Positions 18,039 through 28,830 of a DNA stretch of 64,000 nt are shown here, piece by piece. Numbering within the stretch: the stretch's first letter is position 1; every line of letters starts with the position of its first letter. The notes under the pieces are model-generated. The model saw only the letters and a program-made list of their open reading frames with translations. It was not told where the DNA came from and made no database searches. The position numbers and the translations under genes were made by a program. The stretch is from Xanthomonas sp. 3793 (GTDB lineage: Bacteria; Pseudomonadota; Gammaproteobacteria; Xanthomonadales; Xanthomonadaceae), in assembly GCF_024806835.1 (NCBI RefSeq), contig NZ_JANTYU010000001.1, positions 868,001 through 932,000 on the forward strand, in the 5' to 3' direction.

Positions 18039-19574
18039 ATGCCGATTTTCGATCCCGCCCGCCGCCAGGTCCTCAAGGGCAGCGCCGCCGTCATGGCCGC
18101 CGGCGCCCTTGGCAGCTTGGGCGCCTTGCAGTCGCGCCAGGCCCAGGCCGCCACGTCTGCGTCGGTGCGCCTTGCACCGGTCCCCAGCCGCTACGGCCCG
18201 CTTGCACCGGTCGCCGACCAGAGCACCGGCTTGCCCTTGCTGCAGCTGCCGCGCGGCTTCAGCTACCGCTCGTTCGGCTGGAGCGGCGACCGCATGGACG
18301 ATGGCCAGCCCTGCCCCGACCGTCACGACGGCATGGCCGTGGTCGGTCTGCGCCGTCCCGACTGGCGGCCGGGCAGCGACCCGCTGCGCGGCCTGGAGTA
18401 CGTGTTGATCCGCAATCACGAGCGCGGCGCAGGCAGCCCGTTCCGCGCACCGGCGATGTACGACACCGGCATCGTCAGCGGCACCCAGTCCGCCGGCGGC
18501 GGCACCACCACGCTGAGTTACGGCCGCCGTGGCTGGGGCAGCCTGGAACCCAGCCTGGGCGGCACCCTGGTCAACTGCGCTGGCGGGCCGACTCCGTGGG
18601 GCACTTGGCTGAGCTGCGAAGAGATCAAGACCAATGCGGTGTCCAGCACCGGCCGCAAGCACGGCTATGTGTTCGAAGTGGACCCGGACAGCCACCGCAC
18701 CACCGGTCGTCCGCTGGTGGGTCTGGGCCGCTTCAGTCATGAGGCGGTGGCGATCGACCCGCGCACCGGCATCGTCTATCTCACCGAGGACGACCGCAAC
18801 AAGGCCGGCCTGTATCGCTTCATTCCCAACGACCGCCGCGGCCGCAATGGCTCGCTGGAAAACGGCGGCCGCCTGCAGGCCGCGCGCGTGCGCGGACGTC
18901 GCAATGCCGACCTCACCGTGGCCAGCATCGGCCAGCAGTTCCAGCTGGAATGGGTGGATATCGAAGAGCCGGATCTGGACAGCATCGCCGCACCGGCCGG
19001 CTTTGCCGACATCGGCGCAAGCGACACCTTGAGCGGACCGTTTGCACAGGCCTGGGCCGATGGCGCGCTGCGCATGAGCCGTGGCGAAGGCATCTGGTAC
19101 AGCTACGGCAAACTCTTCATCGTCGATACCAGCACCGGCGTGGATGCGCAGGGCCGGCGCGGTTACGGCAATGGCGCAGTGTGGGTGCTGGACCTGTTCA
19201 CCCAGCGCCTGAGTGCGCTGTTCGTCAGCGGCAATCAGCTGGCCGCGCACAATCCGGACAACGTCACCGTCAGCGCGCGCGGCGGCGTGGTGCTGTGCGA
19301 AGACGGCGGCGAAAGTCCGGACGACTACGGCCCCGGCGCGCGATTGCTCGGGCTGACCCGCGGGGGCGAATCGTTCTACCTGGCCAAGAACAACGTGCAG
19401 CTCACCTCGCAGCAGATCGCCGCTGCCGGCAAGACCATTGCCGAAGGCGATTACCGCGATACCGAGTTCTGCGGCGCCTGCTGGGATCCGCTGGCGCGTA
19501 CCTTGTTCGTCAACATCCAGACCCCGGGGATCACCCTGGCCATCACCGGCCCGTGGGAGCGCGGGCCGCTTTAA
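18039..19574 (+). CDS. PhoX-like (DUF839) Tat-exported protein
   Basis: 511 aa. The N-terminus has a twin-arginine signal (RRQVLKG at residues 8-14, then a hydrophobic AAVMAAGALGSLGALQSRQA, with AQAA cleavage near residue 38). The mature part is a DUF839/PhoX beta-propeller-type domain. The conserved PWGTWLSCEE segment (Cys and Glu active-site or metal region in PhoX) is present, with LGRFSHEAVAIDPRTGIVYL and TEDDRNKAGLYRFIPND. PhoX enzymes are Ca/Fe-dependent periplasmic phosphatases, but many DUF839 proteins are untested. GGAG sits eight bases before ATG 18039. The gene is inserted, in opposite orientation, between rsfS and rlmH. Confidence 0.85.
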   Translation: MPIFDPARRQVLKGSAAVMAAGALGSLGALQSRQAQAATSASVRLAPVPSRYGPLAPVADQSTGLPLLQLPRGFSYRSFGWSGDRMDDGQPCPDRHDGMAVVGLRRPDWRPGSDPLRGLEYVLIRNHERGAGSPFRAPAMYDTGIVSGTQSAGGGTTTLSYGRRGWGSLEPSLGGTLVNCAGGPTPWGTWLSCEEIKTNAVSSTGRKHGYVFEVDPDSHRTTGRPLVGLGRFSHEAVAIDPRTGIVYLTEDDRNKAGLYRFIPNDRRGRNGSLENGGRLQAARVRGRRNADLTVASIGQQFQLEWVDIEEPDLDSIAAPAGFADIGASDTLSGPFAQAWADGALRMSRGEGIWYSYGKLFIVDTSTGVDAQGRRGYGNGAVWVLDLFTQRLSALFVSGNQLAAHNPDNVTVSARGGVVLCEDGGESPDDYGPGARLLGLTRGGESFYLAKNNVQLTSQQIAAAGKTIAEGDYRDTEFCGACWDPLARTLFVNIQTPGITLAITGPWERGPL

Positions 19575-19601
19575 GCCGCGCAGCGGTGAGCGATGGCAGA
19601 C

Positions 19602-19628
19602 ACAAAAACGGCGCCCCAGGGCGCCGTT
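19602..19628 (-). terminator. Intrinsic terminator for the leuS-to-rsfS side
   Basis: AACGGCGCCC and GGGCGCCGTT form a 10-bp stem; the adjoining A-run at 19604-19608 gives a T-run on the minus strand. It lies 37 bases past the rsfS stop and also faces the convergent PhoX-like gene. Confidence 0.85.
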
Positions 19629-19664
19629 CGTGTGTTGCGCAGTGCACACCGTGCAGTGCGTGAC

Positions 19665-20078
19665 TCAGGGCTGCTCGTCGGCGTCGTCCTGGTCGGAGGG
19701 ACGCTGATCGCCCACTGTCCATAGGCGCTCCAGCGCATAGAACTCGCGGACGCGCGGCAGCATCACGTGCACCACCACGTCGCCCAGGTCGACCAGCACC
19801 CATTCGGCTTCGCGCTCGCCTTCCACGCCCAGCGGCATCACGTCCAGGCGCTTGGCGAACTTGACCACTTCGTCGGCGATCGATTTGACGTGGCGGGTCG
19901 AGGTGCCAGAGACCACCACCATGTAATCGCAGACGCTGGACTTGCCGCGTACATCGATCTCGACCACGTCCTTGGCTTTCAGCTCTTCGACAGCCTCGCG
20001 CACGGTGGCCAACAGGGCCGGCACGGACGGCGGCGGATTCGGAATGGAGGTCTTGATGACTTGGGCTTGGCTGGTCAA
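19665..20078 (-). CDS. rsfS: Ribosome silencing factor RsfS
   Basis: 137 aa. RsfS (YbeB/Iojap family) binds uL14 on the 50S subunit and blocks 30S joining in starvation. The core is VEELKAKDVVEIDVRGKSSV, CDYMVVVSGTSTRHVKSIAD, PLGVEGEREAEWVLVDLGD and VVVHVMLPRVREFYALERLW. The furthest start in this frame is TTG 20078 (TTG ACC AGC), with weak ribosome-binding context. GTG at 20024 would give a protein closer to the E. coli N-terminal length. The Asp/Glu-rich tail (DQDDADEQP) extends past the domain. It follows nadD after 56 bases and is the last gene of the unit before a terminator. Confidence 0.94.
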   Translation of the reverse strand: MTSQAQVIKTSIPNPPPSVPALLATVREAVEELKAKDVVEIDVRGKSSVCDYMVVVSGTSTRHVKSIADEVVKFAKRLDVMPLGVEGEREAEWVLVDLGDVVVHVMLPRVREFYALERLWTVGDQRPSDQDDADEQP

Positions 20079-20134
20079 AGCGGCAACTCGATGGAATTGG
20101 CGTGAATTATAGGCCGGTCCGGGCGGACGCGTGT

Positions 20135-20905
20135 TCAGCTAGCCGGGCGGGCGCAGCCGTACAGGCCTTCCCGGGCAATGAAGCTGGCCACTGCTGCCGG
20201 GACCAGCGCCTGCCAGGCGCCGCCGACAGCGATCTGCGCGCGCACGGCGCTGGCCGATTCGCCGCGCAGCGGGTGGTGCAATTGCCACAGCCGGCCGGCC
20301 GGCGCGGCGACCAACTCGTCGGCATTGGCAGACCAGCGGCCCTGCACAGCGGCGGCCAGTTGCGGCGCGTCGCGCAGGTCCAGGGACGTGCCGGGCCGCG
20401 CGGCGATGACGAAGTGCGCCAACTCGAACAGCGCCTCCCACTGGTGCCAGCGATGCAATTCGACGAAGGCGTCGGCACCCAGTAACCAGGCGATCGGCGT
20501 GGCGGGGCCAAGTGCCTGGCGCAGCTCGCGCAAGGTCTCCACGGTGTAGGACGGGGCCAGCTGTTGGCGGGCGCGCTGCAGCTCGCGGCGGTCCAACTGC
20601 AGCGCGGGTTGGCCGGCGAGCGCCAGCTCCAGCATCTGCGCACGCTGCGCGGCAGTGGCGCCGGGTGCGGCGCGATGCGGCGGATCGGCAGCCGGCACCA
20701 GGTGCACAAGCGCTGCGAGTTCGTCGCGCGCTGCGCAGGCGATGGCCAGGTGACCCAAGTGGATCGGATCGAAGGTGCCGCCGTAGTAGAGGTGGAGCCG
20801 GGAATCGATATGGGACCGGGATTGGGGATGGGGGAGTGGGGAGTCGGAAAGAAGCGGGTCTGACGCGGCGGCCTGAGCATCGGTGGCTGGTGACGTTGCA
20901 GCCAC
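20135..20905 (-). CDS. nadD: Nicotinate-nucleotide adenylyltransferase NadD
   Basis: Makes nicotinate adenine dinucleotide from NaMN and ATP in NAD synthesis. The nucleotidyltransferase signature GGTFDPIHLGHLAIA is near residue 44 of this model. LVPAADPPHR, LRELRQALGPATPIAWLLGA and the C-terminal ESASAVRAQIA (ISTxxR-like) follow. The start is problematic: no ATG or TTG lies close to the conserved RLHLYYGGTFDP. The first standard start after the holA stop is GTG 20905, giving 256 aa with about 30 extra residues. Part of that extension (SDSPLPHPQSRSHIDSR) is translated from a G-rich dispersed repeat at 20799-20850. No good Shine-Dalgarno precedes the GTG. The 3' end at 20135 is secure. Confidence 0.9.
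   Translation of the reverse strand: MAATSPATDAQAAASDPLLSDSPLPHPQSRSHIDSRLHLYYGGTFDPIHLGHLAIACAARDELAALVHLVPAADPPHRAAPGATAAQRAQMLELALAGQPALQLDRRELQRARQQLAPSYTVETLRELRQALGPATPIAWLLGADAFVELHRWHQWEALFELAHFVIAARPGTSLDLRDAPQLAAAVQGRWSANADELVAAPAGRLWQLHHPLRGESASAVRAQIAVGGAWQALVPAAVASFIAREGLYGCARPAS
20799..20850 (+). repeat. G-rich dispersed repeat, copy 6 (nadD 5' region)
   Basis: CCGGGAATCG, GGGACCGGGATTGGGGATGG and GGGAGTGGGGAGTCGG on the plus strand. It is the same family as the copies at 3006, 9547 and 29743. It lies where the start of nadD would be expected. Confidence 0.72.
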
Positions 20906-21012
20906 ACCGGTGGGAGCTGCCGGCTTTGCGCGTTGCCCTGCGGTTCCACTGGTTGCAGGCTCCCGCTCTCCGGCGCCGGTGCCTGGCTCAGCGGTTCCGG
21001 CCTGCCCCGCGC

Positions 21013-22041
21013 TCACGCCAGCAATCTCACCGCGCGCGCTTCGGCCACTGCGACCAGCAGGCGTTCCAGGCCGACCCAGGCATCGCCGTCGGCGCGGCCC
21101 TTGGCCATGCGGTCCACCAGGCCGGCTTCGGCGACGAAACGTTCCCAGCGGCGCGGCTCGGGATGGCGCTGCAGCGCGCGCTTGAACGGGGCCTGGCGGG
21201 ATTCCCAGATGCCCTGCGATTTCATTTCCGCAGCCAGGTTGCCGCCATTGGCCTGCACCTTGGCCAGGGCAGCGGTGCGCAGCAGTTCCTTGATCAGGAT
21301 CGGCATCAACGCCGCCACCGCTTCGCCTTCGGCACGCAGTCCGGCCAGCATGCGGATCACCGCAGCGGCCTGACCGGAGAAGGTGGTTTCGGCCAGCCGG
21401 AACACGTCGTAGCGCGCGGCATCGGCCACCAGCGATTCCATCGCCTCCAGATCCAGCGTCTTGCCATCGGCCAGCAAGGCCAGCTTGTCGATCTCCTGCG
21501 CGGCGGCCAGCAGGTTGCCTTCCACCCGCTCGGCCAGGCGCTGCACCGCAGCCGCATCGGCACGCAGCCCCTGCGCGCGCAGGCGGCGCTCGATCCAGTC
21601 GGACAGTTCGTGCGGCTTGATCGCCCAGGCCACGGCAATGGTGCCGATACGACCGATCGCCTCGGCCCACTTGCCCTGGTGCGCCTTGCTCCAGTCGTTG
21701 GCAGTGATCAACAGCACCACGTCCGGCGGCGGGTTGGCGCAGAAGCGGGTGATGACCTCGGCGCCGTCCTTGCCCGGCTTGCCGCTGGGCAGGCGCACTT
21801 CCACCAGCCGGCGCGGGCTGAACAGGCTGGGCGCGTTGAAGCTGGCGTCGAGCTGGTTCCAGTCGAACTCGCGACCATCGGCATCGAATACCTCGCGCTC
21901 GCCGATGCCTTCGGCGCGCGCACGTGCGCGCACCGCATCGGCCGCTTCGAGCACCCGCAAGGTTTCAGGGCCGGCGATCAGATAGGCCGGCTGCAACGGC
22001 TGGCTGGACTGGCCGGCCAGCTGTTCGGGGCGAAGTTCCAT
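21013..22041 (-). CDS. holA: DNA polymerase III subunit delta
   Basis: 342 aa (E. coli 343). Delta is the clamp-loader subunit that opens the beta clamp. Visible features are the N-terminal MELRPEQLAGQ and AYLIAGPETLRVLEAADAVR, the clamp-binding region SLFSPRRLVEVRLPSGKPG, the AAA-like LLITANDWSKAHQGKW, and a helical collar domain (KELLRTAALAKVQANGGNLA, HPEPRRWERFV). It follows lptE after about 185 bases and precedes nadD, the E. coli gene order. The spacer to nadD is about 107 bases if nadD starts at GTG 20905. Confidence 0.95.
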   Translation of the reverse strand: MELRPEQLAGQSSQPLQPAYLIAGPETLRVLEAADAVRARARAEGIGEREVFDADGREFDWNQLDASFNAPSLFSPRRLVEVRLPSGKPGKDGAEVITRFCANPPPDVVLLITANDWSKAHQGKWAEAIGRIGTIAVAWAIKPHELSDWIERRLRAQGLRADAAAVQRLAERVEGNLLAAAQEIDKLALLADGKTLDLEAMESLVADAARYDVFRLAETTFSGQAAAVIRMLAGLRAEGEAVAALMPILIKELLRTAALAKVQANGGNLAAEMKSQGIWESRQAPFKRALQRHPEPRRWERFVAEAGLVDRMAKGRADGDAWVGLERLLVAVAEARAVRLLA

Positions 22042-22226
22042 GACTACGGAAATTCCATCACTACAAGGGCACGCGCGACTGAAGCGTCACGGACAAGACA
22101 GCGTCTGCAGCACTCGCCGGGGCATGGCGACCGCGCAGCAAGCGCACCATGCGCCTGGCGCAATCCAGTTCCAGACTCCGGGCGCGCTTGCCCGGCAGCT
22201 GCGCGGACGGGCTGATCACGACCCGC

Positions 22227-22868
22227 TCAGTTGTTCGACGAAGAGGCGGGCGGCAGCGACGCCGGCACGCTCGATTCCGGCGTCGACGGCTGCACGGGCG
22301 GTGTGGCGGCCGGCGGCAGCGGCGCGGTTGGCGTGCTTTCCAGGCTCTCGCCGCGCTGTACGCGCGCGCGCACCACGCTATCGATACGCCGCAGGATCGA
22401 GGCCGACATGTCCTTGCGCAATTCGTCGGCCAGGATCTCGCGCTCGGTCGCGGTACCGGTGGCGTCCACCGGCGGCGACACGTAGTCGCGCGACAGCTCG
22501 ATCACCTGCTGCGGCACCAGCACCGCCCCGTTGGCGGTGGTGACGGTAAAGATGGCGGCGTAGCGCAGGCTGTATTCCTGCGCACGTCCCTGGCTGTCGA
22601 TGGCGATCGGCAGATCGCCCCAGCGCTCGGACAACACCTGCACCTGCGCAAAGCCGGTCTTGGCGTCTTCGTCGGCCAGCGTGGCACCGGCCGCCCTGAG
22701 GCCACGTCGCAGCAATTTGGCCAGTTCGCTGTACTGCACTGCGGACTGCACCTTCACCGCCGGGGTATCGGGTGGCAACGCAAGCGAATTGCGCAGGTGG
22801 AAGCCGCAGGCGGTGAGGCTGGAGACCAGCACGAGGGACGCAGCGAAAGCAGTAGGAAATCGAATCAT
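22227..22868 (-). CDS. lptE: LPS-assembly lipoprotein LptE
   Basis: 213 aa. It plugs the LptD barrel and helps place LPS in the outer leaflet. A type II signal peptide ends in the lipobox LTAC with lipidated Cys21, followed by GFHLRN typical of LptE. The body has YSELAKLLRRGLRAAGATLA, AQEYSLRYAAIFTVTTANGA, VLVPQQVIELSRDYVSPPVD and ADELRKDMSASILRRIDSVV. The tail from about residue 180 is Pro/Ser/Thr-rich and longer than in E. coli (STPTAPLPPAATPPVQPSTP). ATG 22868 gives MIRFPTAF. It lies between leuS and holA, as in E. coli, but 358 bases from leuS. Confidence 0.94.
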   Translation of the reverse strand: MIRFPTAFAASLVLVSSLTACGFHLRNSLALPPDTPAVKVQSAVQYSELAKLLRRGLRAAGATLADEDAKTGFAQVQVLSERWGDLPIAIDSQGRAQEYSLRYAAIFTVTTANGAVLVPQQVIELSRDYVSPPVDATGTATEREILADELRKDMSASILRRIDSVVRARVQRGESLESTPTAPLPPAATPPVQPSTPESSVPASLPPASSSNN

Positions 22869-23267
22869 GGGCACAGTCTGGATGAGCGCCCCGGCGGCGG
22901 CAACAGGCGGCTAGCCTGACGCAGCCCGCGTGAACGGGGCTTGATAGGCGCCGCGAAACCACCCGGCGCCCAGGAATGACAAACGCGTCGCCACGCGCCG
23001 GTGAAACGGATGACCGCAAGCCACCCCGACAATCTCGCCTGCACGTCGCCAGGCGCGACTGACCTGAAGTCCCGGGAACCATCGCGGAAACGTCACCCTG
23101 CGTCGCGACGCATCAATGCAGTCAATCGCAGAGAACCACTGCAGCAACCTGACCCGCGCAGCACCACATGCCAGTGCAGCACATTGCCAATACAGCCGCA
23201 GCAAGCTTGCACCGCGCCGCCACGCCGATCCGGGAACTGCCCGGATCGGCAATGGCAACCCGAGCGA
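22869..23267. other. leuS-lptE intergenic region
   Basis: About 400 bases with no convincing ORF. It contains the hairpin described at 23224-23250 and presumably a promoter for lptE-holA-nadD-rsfS. I see no clear -35/-10 boxes. Confidence 0.4.
23224..23250 (-). terminator. Perfect hairpin downstream of leuS
   Basis: GCCGATCCGGG, AACTG, CCCGGATCGGC: 11-bp perfect arms, 17 bases past the leuS stop. No T-run follows on the minus strand, so it is either a Rho-independent terminator lacking the tract or an mRNA 3'-protecting stem. Confidence 0.55.
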
Positions 23268-25982
<2,715 letters not shown>

Positions 25983-26594
25983 TCAGATCGCCGGCTTTGC
26001 CGGCCAGATCCAGGCGGCGACCGCCAGCCAGCCGACCCAGGCCAGAAACGCCAGGCGCTGGGCGATGGCCTGCCGCAGCAGGCCGGGCGGGCCGAACGCC
26101 AGCACCGCCACCATCAGCCCGGCCGCCAGACTGAGCCAGGCCAGCGCGCGGGTCTCGGCGGCATTGAGCAGCGCAGCGGCAATCAACAGCATGCCGGGCA
26201 CAAAGGCCACCGCCCACAGCAACCAGGCCGTGGCATGGGCCTGACTGGCGCGGCCGTCCAGATCGGTGGGATCCAGCGGCAGCATGCCCATGCCGACGAA
26301 GGCCAGCCCGGCCAGCACGATCAGCTGCCCGCCCACGCGCAGGCCCCAGCCGGCCCTGGGCGGCATGCGCGCCAGCAGGCTGACGCCGGTGACCATGCCC
26401 AGCGCGCCGACCAGCACGAACGCCAGCAGGTTGAAGCCCAGCGCATGCGGCACGCCTTGCGCGCCCAGCAGCGCGACCGGGTGGCTGGCCTGCAGATAAC
26501 CCGGCAACGTGGCGCCGAACCCGGCCAGCGCCAGCACGAACACGCTTGCCGCGATCAGCCCCAGGTAGCGCTGCGCGCCGTCAGTCCTTCCCAT
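25983..26594 (-). CDS. DUF998 family membrane protein
   Basis: 203 aa with about six predicted TM segments, starting YLGLIAASVFVLALAGFGAT and ending WVGWLAVAAWIWPA. The conserved GMGMLPLDPTDLDGRASQAH between TM segments is the DUF998 signature (FP.D.......HA..). Function is unknown; DUF998 proteins are small polytopic membrane proteins. ATG 26594 is used; an upstream in-frame extension looks non-coding. It is 72 bases upstream of leuS on the same strand and could be cotranscribed with it. Confidence 0.82.
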   Translation of the reverse strand: MGRTDGAQRYLGLIAASVFVLALAGFGATLPGYLQASHPVALLGAQGVPHALGFNLLAFVLVGALGMVTGVSLLARMPPRAGWGLRVGGQLIVLAGLAFVGMGMLPLDPTDLDGRASQAHATAWLLWAVAFVPGMLLIAAALLNAAETRALAWLSLAAGLMVAVLAFGPPGLLRQAIAQRLAFLAWVGWLAVAAWIWPAKPAI

Positions 26595-26753
26595 TATCGT
26601 GCTCCGCTGCGGGGCGCGCACGCCACCAGGACGCGGCATTGTCGTGCCGGGCGGGCGCGCCGTGAACCCCCTCCGGCGTCCCGGACCGGCCTTGTGTCAG
26701 CCGGGTTTGCCACCATTACCTCCCACTGTTGCCGTCACCCCATCAGGAAGCCC

Positions 26754-27614
26754 ATGTCCGACAAGCCGCATGTATTCGATGCCACCACCGACACCTTCGA
26801 GACCGAGGTCCTGCAGAAATCGTTGACGACACCGGTACTGGTGGACTTCTGGGCCACCTGGTGCGGGCCGTGCAAATCGCTGACGCCGATCCTGGAAAAG
26901 CTGGCAGGCGAGTACAACGGCGCATTCGAGCTGGGCAAGGTCGATGTGGACAAGGAACAGCAGATCGCCGCAGCGTTCCAGATCCGCTCGGTACCGACGG
27001 TGTTCCTGGTCAAGGGCGGCGAGATCGTCGACGGCTTCCCCGGCGCGATGCCCGAGGGCCAGGTGCGCGAATTCCTGACCCAGCACGGCGTGCTGCCGGC
27101 CGAGCCACAGGCGCCCGAAGCGCTGCAGCCCGAGGCGCCGCTGGACCCGCAGGCACAGGCCGCCGCATTGCGCGAGGCGATCGCCGCCGACCCGGACAAG
27201 GACGAGCTCAAGCTGGACCTGGCGCTGGCGCTGCTCAAGACCGGCGACACCGCCGAGGCCGAACAGCTGATCGACGCCCTGCCCGCCAACCTGGCCACCG
27301 ATGACCGCGCGGTGCGTGCCAAGGCCCGCCTGAGTTTTGCCAATGTGCTCAAGGACGCCCCGGACGCGGGCGCACTGCAGGCCAGCGTGGACGCCAACGG
27401 CGCCGACCTGCGCGCCCGTCACCTGCTGGGCGTGCGCCATCTGCTCGACGGCAACGACGAAGCGGCGCTGGAGCAGTTCCTGGAAATGCTGCGCCAGGAT
27501 CGCGCCTTCGAGGAGAACCTGCCGCGCCGCAGCCTGATCGATGCCTTCCGCGTGATCGAAGACGAAGACCTGGTCGGCCGCTACCGCCGCAAGATGTCGG
27601 CGCTGGTGTTCTGA
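26754..27614 (+). CDS. ybbN: Thioredoxin-domain co-chaperone, YbbN/CnoX type
   Basis: 286 aa. An N-terminal thioredoxin fold with a full WCGPC active site (Cys37 and Cys40) and SVPTVFLVKGG carries the conserved cis-Pro. A linker follows, then a TPR-like helical C-terminal half (ALREAIAADPDKDELKLDLA, DLRARHLLGVRHLLDGNDEA). This is YbbN/CnoX architecture. E. coli CnoX has lost the CxxC, whereas this protein keeps a redox-capable pair, so disulfide chemistry is plausible. CAGGAAG precedes ATG 26754. It is monocistronic, followed by a repeat-rich region. Confidence 0.92.
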   Translation: MSDKPHVFDATTDTFETEVLQKSLTTPVLVDFWATWCGPCKSLTPILEKLAGEYNGAFELGKVDVDKEQQIAAAFQIRSVPTVFLVKGGEIVDGFPGAMPEGQVREFLTQHGVLPAEPQAPEALQPEAPLDPQAQAAALREAIAADPDKDELKLDLALALLKTGDTAEAEQLIDALPANLATDDRAVRAKARLSFANVLKDAPDAGALQASVDANGADLRARHLLGVRHLLDGNDEAALEQFLEMLRQDRAFEENLPRRSLIDAFRVIEDEDLVGRYRRKMSALVF

Positions 27615-28143
27615 TAGCCGGTGGCGCTGCAGCGCCACATGGACACGTAGCAGCGGACCTGGATGCGACGAGGCACTGTTTCCGCGTAGGAGCGGACCCG
27701 GCCGCGACGAGGCATCCCCTGGTCGCGACAACGCCCCCAGGTATCAGTGACGCACCGTCGCGGCCAGGTCCGCTCCTACGAGGGTCGATGCCCTGCTGCC
27801 TACCGCGCACAAGCCGCACCCGGCACAGCGCTGACCTCTTCAAACCCCCTCCTAACGCGTAGGAGCGGACCCGGCCGCGACGAGGCATCCCACGGTCGCG
27901 ACAACGCGCCAGGTATCGGTAACGCACCGTCGCGGCCAGGTCCGCTCCTACGAGGGCTGCCCCGCCGCAGCGGGCCCTCGCGCGGGTGCACCAAGCGGCG
28001 AGACACACTGCGCGAGCGGCGACGCGTCGCCTGGCCCGACTCGCAGCGCGGACACGACCGCCCCATGTCGACCTGCGGCAATGTCACCATACGCATGCGA
28101 ATGTTATGCTATGGGCTCCACCCGCCATGGAACCAAGGCCCGC
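27615..28143. other. Repeat-rich intergenic region
   Basis: 529 bases between ybbN and the DUF4442 gene. Apart from the two inverted REP-type pairs (separate entry) there is a degenerate third copy near 27646-27672 (GTAGCAGCGGACC, GATGCGACGAGGC). No ORF is supported. The segment 28080-28110 may hold the DUF4442 promoter. Confidence 0.6.
27686..27951. repeat. Two REP-type inverted pairs (BIME-like)
   Basis: Unit A at 27686-27779 and unit B at 27859-27951 are nearly identical (93-94 bp). Each starts GTAGGAGCGGACCCGGCCGC and ends with the complementary arm GCGGCCAGGTCCGCTCCTAC, with GACGAGGCATCCC and a GTCGCGACAACG core between. The leading GTAG tetranucleotide plus GC-rich imperfect hairpin is the layout of REP elements moved by RAYT-type transposases. 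No such transposase is in the window. Confidence 0.85.
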
Positions 28144-28593
28144 ATGCGCGCTTCACTGTTCAAGCTCGGCATCAACCTGTGGCCGCCCTATCTGTTCTCG
28201 GGGATCCACGTCACCGTGTTGTCGGCCGACTATCGCTTCGCGCGGGTGGAACTGCGGCAGCGCCCGTGGAATCGCAACTACGTCGGCACCCATTTCGGCG
28301 GCAGCCTGTTTGCGATGACTGATCCGTTCTGGATGCTGCTGGTCATGCAGAACCTGGGGCGCGACTACTACGTCTGGGACAAGGCCGGCAGCATCGAGTT
28401 CGTCAAACCCGGGCGTGGCACGGTGAGCGCGGACTTTGTGATCGACAACGCCATGCTCGCCGACCTGCGCCAAGCCACCGCCGGCGGAGAGAAGCATCTG
28501 CGCTGGTTCGAAAATGCGGTACACAACCGCGATGGCGAGGTCGTTGCGCGCGTGCGCAAGCAGCTCTACGTCAAGCGCAAACCGGCGCGGTAA
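28144..28593 (+). CDS. DUF4442 hot-dog fold thioesterase-like protein
   Basis: 149 aa. FKLGINLWPPYLFSGIHVT, VGTHFGGSLFAMTDPFWMLL and GRDYYVWDKAGSIEFVKPGR are the DUF4442 signature, a hot-dog fold relative of acyl-CoA thioesterases such as PaaI. The NYVGTHFGGSLFAM helix corresponds to the catalytic hot-dog helix, but a substrate is not known. ATG 28144 gives MRASLFKLG; the frame is open 21 codons further upstream without family similarity. It stands alone after the REP-rich spacer. Confidence 0.85.
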   Translation: MRASLFKLGINLWPPYLFSGIHVTVLSADYRFARVELRQRPWNRNYVGTHFGGSLFAMTDPFWMLLVMQNLGRDYYVWDKAGSIEFVKPGRGTVSADFVIDNAMLADLRQATAGGEKHLRWFENAVHNRDGEVVARVRKQLYVKRKPAR

Positions 28594-28830
28594 TCGCAAC
28601 CCTGTCGACCTGACTGCAAGACAGACGCTCGCCACATCCACGTGCCGCTCGCTCGTCACGCGTCCGCTCGATGTCGGTGTCATGGCTGCACTGCGGGCGG
28701 CGCAACCGCATGCAGTCACCGCCGACATGACGCCCGCGTAGTACGGCGACGTCGCGATGTGCGAATCGCCGCTTTGCGTCCTTGCGCGCCTTGGTCAAGA
28801 ATCAGGCACCTCTCCTCGCTGGTTGCCTTC
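28594..28830. other. Intergenic spacer
   Basis: 237 bases between the DUF4442 gene and the cyclophilin gene. No ORF, repeat or clear hairpin is seen; it should contain the cyclophilin promoter. Confidence 0.35.

Noticed and set aside
27686..27951. CRISPR array.
   Set aside because: Only two units, each an inverted pair of about 94 bp; there is no regular short repeat-spacer pattern and no cas genes.
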